This document shows, piece by piece, positions 59,322 through 64,000 of a DNA stretch of 64,000 bases. Within the stretch, counting starts at the first letter, position 1. Each line of letters starts with the position of its first letter. The notes below the pieces were generated by a model. It searched no databases, was not told the origin of the DNA, and was given only the letters and a program-made list of their open reading frames with translations. The translations under genes and the position numbers were made by a program. The stretch is from positions 1,798,001 through 1,862,000 of the forward strand of contig NZ_CP022584.1 in the NCBI RefSeq assembly GCF_002240225.1. Reading direction: 5' to 3'. Source of the DNA: Paenibacillus physcomitrellae (lineage in GTDB: Bacteria > Bacillota > Bacilli > Paenibacillales > Paenibacillaceae).

Positions 59322-61244
59322 TCATCTTTTGTCAAGCTCTGCAAGGGTGTTCATAACCTCCCCAAACAACTCTGTTGCCAGATGAACCGATCCCGGTTCC
59401 CGGCTCTGCACCAGCACAGCGGCAGCATACTTTGGCGACTCGTAAGGACCAAATCCAATGAACCATTGATCATTCATCGCTTTCCCGTCCCTGACGACCT
59501 GAGCAGTTCCCGACTTCCCGGCAAGCTTCCAATCCGAATGGCTAAGTTTGCGTCCAGTGCCCTCCGTAACGACGGTTCGCATCCATCCAAGAATCGTCTG
59601 AGCCGTCCGCGGAGAGATTCGGCCGGATGCTCCCGGGGATTGATGCGGTTCAAAGCGAACCATATCCGTTCCATTAGCGTAGCTGACAGCACTGACCAGC
59701 CGTGGTGCCTGAACGACGCCCCCATGCAGCAGCGTGACGATCAGATTCGCTGCTTGGAGCGGACTTAGGCGGACGCTTCTTTGACCGATAGCCGTCTGAG
59801 CTCTTACCCCTCCGTCTTCCGGATGAGGTTCGGCTCCAAATACCGTCCCTGCTTCCTCCTGGTCCAACTGCCGAAGTTGCCGGCCGTCTATAGATGCTTC
59901 TTCTTCCCAGCCTATCGTTCTGCCAATTCCTAAAGCATCAGCAGTACGCTGCAGCTGGATGGGACTTAATCGCTCTCCCAGGGTCCCGAACACAACGTTG
60001 CAGGATTCCGCAAAACCTCTGGCGAGCGTAATATCGCCGTGACCTGATTGCTTCGAGCAGGAAAGTCCGTATTTTCCGTAACTGCCCTTACATAAAAAAT
60101 GCTCATCCGCCCGCGAAAGGCCGGCTTCAAGTGCCGCAGCCGCCGTTACCGTTTTGAAAATCGAGCCTGGGACCGCCTCTTTCACCGCCCGGTTGCTCCA
60201 GCTCGTCGTCTTCTGCGGATCAACCTGGTTAGGGTTGTAGAAAGGTAGTGAAACCATCGCTTTAATATCACCACTCGCTGCATCGAGTACAACAACCGCT
60301 CCTTCTTTTACCCCTTTTTGCACGGCAAGACGCTCCAATTTATTCTGAATATCCAGATCGATCGTTGTTCGAACGGTAAGAGGGTAATAAGGATTGCCCG
60401 TGCTGTGCACCCGCAGCGCTTCTTCCGACAGCGGATGACGTCCCCCGTCCATCAAATAAGTTACGTCTGTGGGACCTTCTCCCCGCATCAGCCTGTCAAA
60501 CGTCTTCTCAAGCCCTGCCGCGCCTAATTTGGTCGTAATCGGAAGCTCTGCTCGTCTTTTAGTGTTGCTTGCTTCCTCTTCTTCCTGTTGGTTCAAAGCC
60601 ATAACCGCCTCCGGCTGTTCCGCTACAAAACCAAGCCACTGTTTGCCGGAAGCCTGATCCGGATAACGCTGGAGAACCGGCAGTGCTTTTACCCAAGCTA
60701 TATTCAGCTTCTCCAGCTCTGCGGCTTGCTCAGTATTGAGTCTAAAGGGTGCATCGGAGCTCCCATGGCCGCTGCTTGAGTTCTCTGTCCAATAAGACGG
60801 CTGCTGCAGACGGCTCTGCACGGCCTCCAGCTTCTCCGGGGTCGTATTCAGCAGCTTGGCCAGCGCAAGGAGACAGGAATCCTGAGTTCTTCCGCTTCCG
60901 CTTTTGCTTCCATTTCCATTCCCGCCCCCCTCCTGCTTCCTTTCATCCTGATTAGGGACTTCGTTACCACCGGCACGAACCGGAAAGATGACCGGAGCAA
61001 TCAGCACTTCGCTTGTCAAAGGTGTTCCGGATGCATCAACGAAACGTCCGCGGCCAGGATCAAGCTCAATCCTTGTTCCCCGCTGCCGCACCGCCATTTC
61101 GGATGTATCCCGGCCGTGGGCGGTAGCCGCTTTAGGCACTCCGTCAAACAGCTGAAGCCAAGCCAAACGAACCACCATTATGAGGATCAAGGCAGTTACA
61201 ATCAGGAGAATCGCAAATATTCGTTTCTTTAGAGCCAGACTCAT
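59322..61244 (-). CDS. Class B penicillin-binding protein
   Basis: This is a 640-residue transpeptidase with one N-terminal membrane helix (about 8-30), a dimerisation domain (about 55-290) and a transpeptidase domain (about 310-635). The active-site Ser361 lies in P-G-S-I-F-K (SxxK). It also has E-S-C-N (SxN) and A-G-K-S-G-T-A (KTG-like). It cross-links peptidoglycan outside the membrane. A Gly/Asn/Ser-rich, Gln/Glu-rich insertion near 90-120 interrupts the N-terminal domain and is unlike typical PbpI or SpoVD. Penicillin-binding PASTA domains are absent, so it is not Pbp2x-like. AAGGAGGTG lies eight bases before the ATG. Confidence 0.92.
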   Translation of the reverse strand: MSLALKKRIFAILLIVTALILIMVVRLAWLQLFDGVPKAATAHGRDTSEMAVRQRGTRIELDPGRGRFVDASGTPLTSEVLIAPVIFPVRAGGNEVPNQDERKQEGGGNGNGSKSGSGRTQDSCLLALAKLLNTTPEKLEAVQSRLQQPSYWTENSSSGHGSSDAPFRLNTEQAAELEKLNIAWVKALPVLQRYPDQASGKQWLGFVAEQPEAVMALNQQEEEEASNTKRRAELPITTKLGAAGLEKTFDRLMRGEGPTDVTYLMDGGRHPLSEEALRVHSTGNPYYPLTVRTTIDLDIQNKLERLAVQKGVKEGAVVVLDAASGDIKAMVSLPFYNPNQVDPQKTTSWSNRAVKEAVPGSIFKTVTAAAALEAGLSRADEHFLCKGSYGKYGLSCSKQSGHGDITLARGFAESCNVVFGTLGERLSPIQLQRTADALGIGRTIGWEEEASIDGRQLRQLDQEEAGTVFGAEPHPEDGGVRAQTAIGQRSVRLSPLQAANLIVTLLHGGVVQAPRLVSAVSYANGTDMVRFEPHQSPGASGRISPRTAQTILGWMRTVVTEGTGRKLSHSDWKLAGKSGTAQVVRDGKAMNDQWFIGFGPYESPKYAAAVLVQSREPGSVHLATELFGEVMNTLAELDKR

Positions 61245-61321
61245 TCACGAAGCACCTCCTTTGGGCAAAGTATTTCCTTAATTGGCCGTTTTCACACCCT
61301 TCTTTCCCTACCCTAAAACAA

Positions 61322-61367
61322 CAAAAAAAGCAGTTCCTAAATCCGCCGTGGCGGGTTAGGAAGCTGC
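61322..61367 (-). terminator. Terminator of the chemotaxis receptor gene
   Basis: GCAGTTCCTAA and TTAGGAAGCTGC arms (61330-61340 with 61356-61367, one bulge) are followed by TTTTTTTGTTG on the minus strand. Confidence 0.8.
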
Positions 61368-61398
61368 TTCTTTCGGGTACACTTGCAATTTCAAATCC

Positions 61399-63567
61399 TT
61401 AAACTTTAAAACGGGAAAGTGATTCTTTTAATTTATCCGACACCTGTTCCAGCTGGCCGGAAAGCTGAACGAGCTGGTCACCGACCATCTGCTGTTCACT
61501 GGACAAGGAAGCTACCTCTTCGGAGGTTGCCGACGATTCTTCGGCTACCGCGCTGACATTGGTCATTGCTTCAGACAGGATATGCTGGGACTGACTCAGT
61601 CCTTCAATGGATTTCGTAACCCCATCCAGCTTAGTCACGAAGTTCTCCATTTGCTCCTGAACGGAAACAAAGATTTCTCTTGTTTCATTCACCGATTCAA
61701 TTTGCTGTTTAAACATCGGATTTACTTCTTCCAGCGCTTTAACGGTTTCGTTCATTTCCTGCTGGATTTCATCCGTAATTTGACCGACCATCGTAATCGA
61801 CTGTCTCGATTGCTCGGCGAGTTGACGAATTTCATCCGCTACCACCATAAAACCTCTGCCGGCAGCTCCGGCCCGTGCCGCTTCGATCGTTGCGTTCAAA
61901 GACAGAATATTGGTTTGCTGTGTAATGTTCTGCATCACTTCGAGCACTTTGCGTACGGAAGCCGTGCTCGTATGCAAGGCATTAACCCGTTCGCCCAAAG
62001 CTCTTGTCATCTCGCCGGTCGCATTGGTTCTTTCCGTCAATCCCTGCAGATACTGCGTTCCCAGCTCGCTGGCGTTCTCCACCTCGCGTGCCGATTCCTG
62101 CATTTCCCGGTTAGAAGCAATAACCTCCGATACCTGCGTACCGATGTTCTCCGTCAAGTCGCTGCCGCGTTCGGCTTCCACAGCCAGGCTGCTGGCTCCT
62201 TTGGCGATCTCTTCGGTAGCGACTGCAATCTCGCGTGCAGAAATCGCCGTTTTTCTGGAGGCCTCCGCAAGTTCAGATGCTGTCCCTAAAACCTCGACCG
62301 CAGAGGAGTTGGCATGGGTAACAAGCGTAGTAATCTGCTCCATCATCTGGTTAAAGCTGGCGGAGAGCTGACCGATTTCATCGCGACCTGTATGCTTCAT
62401 CCGCACGTTCAGTTCACCGTTAGCCCCTTGCTGCATCAGGCGGTTCATTATCGAAAGCGGGCGTCCAATCATGCGGACCATCCAAACCCCGATCAGAATC
62501 GCAATCAGAGCTACCACAACGGCTGCAATAAATGTCGTAACCAAGATGCTCTTGGCATCTGCGACCAGATTCTTGATCGGCACAATACCCGCTAACTTCC
62601 AGCCGGAGGCACTCACCGTATTGAACACCGCCAAAACCGCATTACCGTTCTGGTCTTTGGTGGTCATACTGTCTGTTTCTTTGGTGCTCTTCGTGATCGC
62701 GTCAATAGCCTTCAATTCCTCAGTTGTTTCTCCCAGATTATTCGCAACGATCTGTCCTTGATCGTCAACGAGCTCCAATTCGGACCCGTCCCCAAGAGAA
62801 ACCTTCGCAAGCTCGTCATTCAAGGTCGCCACGTCGATATCCAAAGCAATGATGTAACGCGAGGAACCTGATAACGTTTTAAGAGATTGTGCGTAACGGA
62901 AAACGCCGTTCGAACTGCCAGGAAGCGCCTGCCAGGTAGAAGAAGTGCCTTTTGAGAGCTCCTCATACCAGGGTTGATTTTTAGGGTCAGAAGTAAGAGC
63001 GGCATCTGCATTCCCTGTCGTGATTGGCGTAAAGCTTTCGTCTACCGGGAATAAATACAAAGCCCGGGCACCACTAAGCGAGTATGTAAAAGTGCTCATT
63101 CTCGAACCGATTTCCTTAACCAAAGTGAACTGGTCGTAGTTCGAAAGATCTTTTGCCCCCATACTGGTCAAATCAGCCTGCAGCTGATTGTCAAAGAACA
63201 CCTGCTGAATCCCTTCCTGATACTGCTTAAAGATGATGTCGAGCTTCTCGGCCGTTTGAATAACCGTCTGCTGGTTGGCCGACTTGGCATTTTTCTGAAC
63301 GATAGATTTGGCTGTCTGATAAGATAAGATACCAAGCGACAGCACAAAGACCATTATGGCAACAAAAAAGATGAGAAACAGACGTACACCAACGGATCTG
63401 GAAGGATCCAGCTTGCTAGCTTTTAAGCCTTTCGTGTATGTAACCGATTTCTTAAATACGTTCTGAAAAAGCTCTTTGGATTGCTCAGGGTTATCTTGCT
63501 GCTTTCCTTCTCCTCCTTTGTCCTTTGCCTTTCGCTGCAACTTTGGAAATTTGGCCATCCTGCTCAC
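61399..63567 (-). CDS. Methyl-accepting chemotaxis protein
   Basis: This 722-residue receptor has a long basic cytoplasmic N-terminus (about 60 residues, unusual for the family), a first membrane helix (about 64-86) and a double-Cache sensor domain (about 90-340) with W-Y-E-E-L and Y-A-Q-S-L-K. A second helix (about 345-368), a HAMP domain and the signalling coiled coil follow, whose tip is [21 protein letters not shown]. It steers the flagellar CheA-CheW pathway; the ligand is unknown, though amino acids and organic acids are frequent for dCache. The start is a GTG with AAGGA upstream; an ATG at 63558 is possible. Confidence 0.94.
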   Translation of the reverse strand: MSRMAKFPKLQRKAKDKGGEGKQQDNPEQSKELFQNVFKKSVTYTKGLKASKLDPSRSVGVRLFLIFFVAIMVFVLSLGILSYQTAKSIVQKNAKSANQQTVIQTAEKLDIIFKQYQEGIQQVFFDNQLQADLTSMGAKDLSNYDQFTLVKEIGSRMSTFTYSLSGARALYLFPVDESFTPITTGNADAALTSDPKNQPWYEELSKGTSSTWQALPGSSNGVFRYAQSLKTLSGSSRYIIALDIDVATLNDELAKVSLGDGSELELVDDQGQIVANNLGETTEELKAIDAITKSTKETDSMTTKDQNGNAVLAVFNTVSASGWKLAGIVPIKNLVADAKSILVTTFIAAVVVALIAILIGVWMVRMIGRPLSIMNRLMQQGANGELNVRMKHTGRDEIGQLSASFNQMMEQITTLVTHANSSAVEVLGTASELAEASRKTAISAREIAVATEEIAKGASSLAVEAERGSDLTENIGTQVSEVIASNREMQESAREVENASELGTQYLQGLTERTNATGEMTRALGERVNALHTSTASVRKVLEVMQNITQQTNILSLNATIEAARAGAAGRGFMVVADEIRQLAEQSRQSITMVGQITDEIQQEMNETVKALEEVNPMFKQQIESVNETREIFVSVQEQMENFVTKLDGVTKSIEGLSQSQHILSEAMTNVSAVAEESSATSEEVASLSSEQQMVGDQLVQLSGQLEQVSDKLKESLSRFKV

Positions 63568-63679
63568 CCGTTCCTTCTGAATATTTTAGTCCTAATTAGT
63601 ATTTCGGCAGTACAACCAATTTCTTAAGACCTTTGTAAAATATCATGCATTTTCTTCAAATCTTTTTGTAAAAATGGAC

Positions 63680-63711
63680 AAAAAAACCCTTTGTCTGACC
63701 GACAAAGGGTT
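63680..63711 (-). terminator. Terminator of the U32 peptidase gene
   Basis: AACCCTTTGTC and GACAAAGGGTT form an 11-bp stem (63685-63695 with 63701-63711) with a 5-nt loop, followed by TTTTTTTG on the minus strand. Confidence 0.85.
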
Positions 63712-63730
63712 ACATTTCAGGACTATAGAT

Positions 63731-64000
63731 CTATTTCTTTTTTCTCATCATGTCGAAATATTGAACTGGCTGATCCACTTTAAATTTGACAAGCTGCAGC
63801 GGATGACGGGCTGCATCAATTTCGTTGCCGTTCTCATCCCAAAGCGTACCCACGGTTTGTTTGAAGAACGTGTCCCCCGGTCCGAAGAATTCCACTTCCT
63901 GCCCGGGTTTAAAATGGTTGCGCTGCTGAACGGTCGCCATGCCGGTTTCGGCGTCGTAATCCATGACCAGACCTGCGAAGTCATAGGGAGCCGCTTTTTC
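63731..64000 (-). CDS. U32-family peptidase, C-terminal part
   Basis: The last 89 residues of a minus-strand gene whose start lies beyond base 64000. The frame reads E-K-A-A-P-Y-D-F-A-G-L-V-M-D-Y-D and then FKPGQEVEFFGP and FKVDQPVQYFDMMRK. This is the small beta-barrel (FAD/U32 C-terminal) domain found at the end of YrrO/YegQ-type peptidases, which act in tRNA hydroxylation (ho5U34) in bacteria. The catalytic part is not visible. A terminator follows. Confidence 0.85.
   Translation of the reverse strand, partial: EKAAPYDFAGLVMDYDAETGMATVQQRNHFKPGQEVEFFGPGDTFFKQTVGTLWDENGNEIDAARHPLQLVKFKVDQPVQYFDMMRKKK

Overview
The window looks like a chromosomal segment of a low-to-moderate GC, endospore-forming Firmicute of the Paenibacillaceae, most likely Paenibacillus. 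The basis is the gene content: two carbohydrate ABC importers without an ATPase gene, a YesS-type membrane AraC regulator, ctc/L25, a Spo0E-like phosphatase, YhaM, a GlcT-ptsG-ptsH-ptsI block, FloT/NfeD, class II GalT, and strong AGGAGG Shine-Dalgarno sites with frequent TTG/GTG starts. I saw no rRNA or tRNA genes, CRISPR arrays, transposases or prophage genes. Most genes lie on the minus strand.

Layout. 1-501 is the 3' end of a nitrilase-family hydrolase. 654-11944 is a sugar locus: a GH94 phosphorylase, a GH3 beta-glucosidase, a serine esterase, a LacI regulator, two permeases and a lipoprotein binding protein. Its gene set matches the sophorooligosaccharide (beta-1,2-glucan) locus described in Listeria innocua. 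The two promoters of the locus carry the same GAAACGTTTC palindrome. 12064-12987 is an AEC-family carrier. 13186-21229 is a second oligosaccharide importer of LplB/LplC type with two paralogous binding proteins and a membrane-anchored AraC regulator. 21513-22821 is a TusA-like protein plus a YeeE/TsuA thiosulfate transporter. 23021-26634 holds YhaM and two overlapping DUF445 membrane proteins. 26809-29047 holds a 55-residue Spo0E-like gene, an XRE-TPR regulator and a small unknown gene. 29285-32695 holds a YdjM-like membrane hydrolase, a lipoprotein, a small conserved protein and a BdbC/BdbD thiol-redox pair whose BdbD appears to start at CTG.

32868-35465 encodes a striking fibrous protein with 65 consecutive, perfectly in-phase 10-residue repeats. 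Then come ctc with a sigma-B-like promoter, the ptsG-ptsH-ptsI operon with its antiterminator gene glcT and a leader terminator, the floT-nfeD pair, an iron alcohol dehydrogenase, the compact galK-galE-galT operon and a divergent AraC regulator. The last part (50675-64000) has an aldo/keto reductase, coupled HAD and sirtuin genes, a membrane acyltransferase, a KGG-repeat stress protein, ilvD, a NodB deacetylase with an extra C-terminal domain, a class B penicillin-binding protein, a chemotaxis receptor and the C-terminus of a U32 peptidase.

How it fits together: the first 21 kb takes up and splits plant or microbial oligosaccharides. Both importers probably borrow a shared MsmX-type ATPase encoded elsewhere. 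Glucose and galactose then enter through PtsG and the Leloir pathway, while the other genes serve envelope, stress and sporulation functions. Operator and promoter assignments are read by eye. Family assignments rest on recognised motifs, not on database searches.
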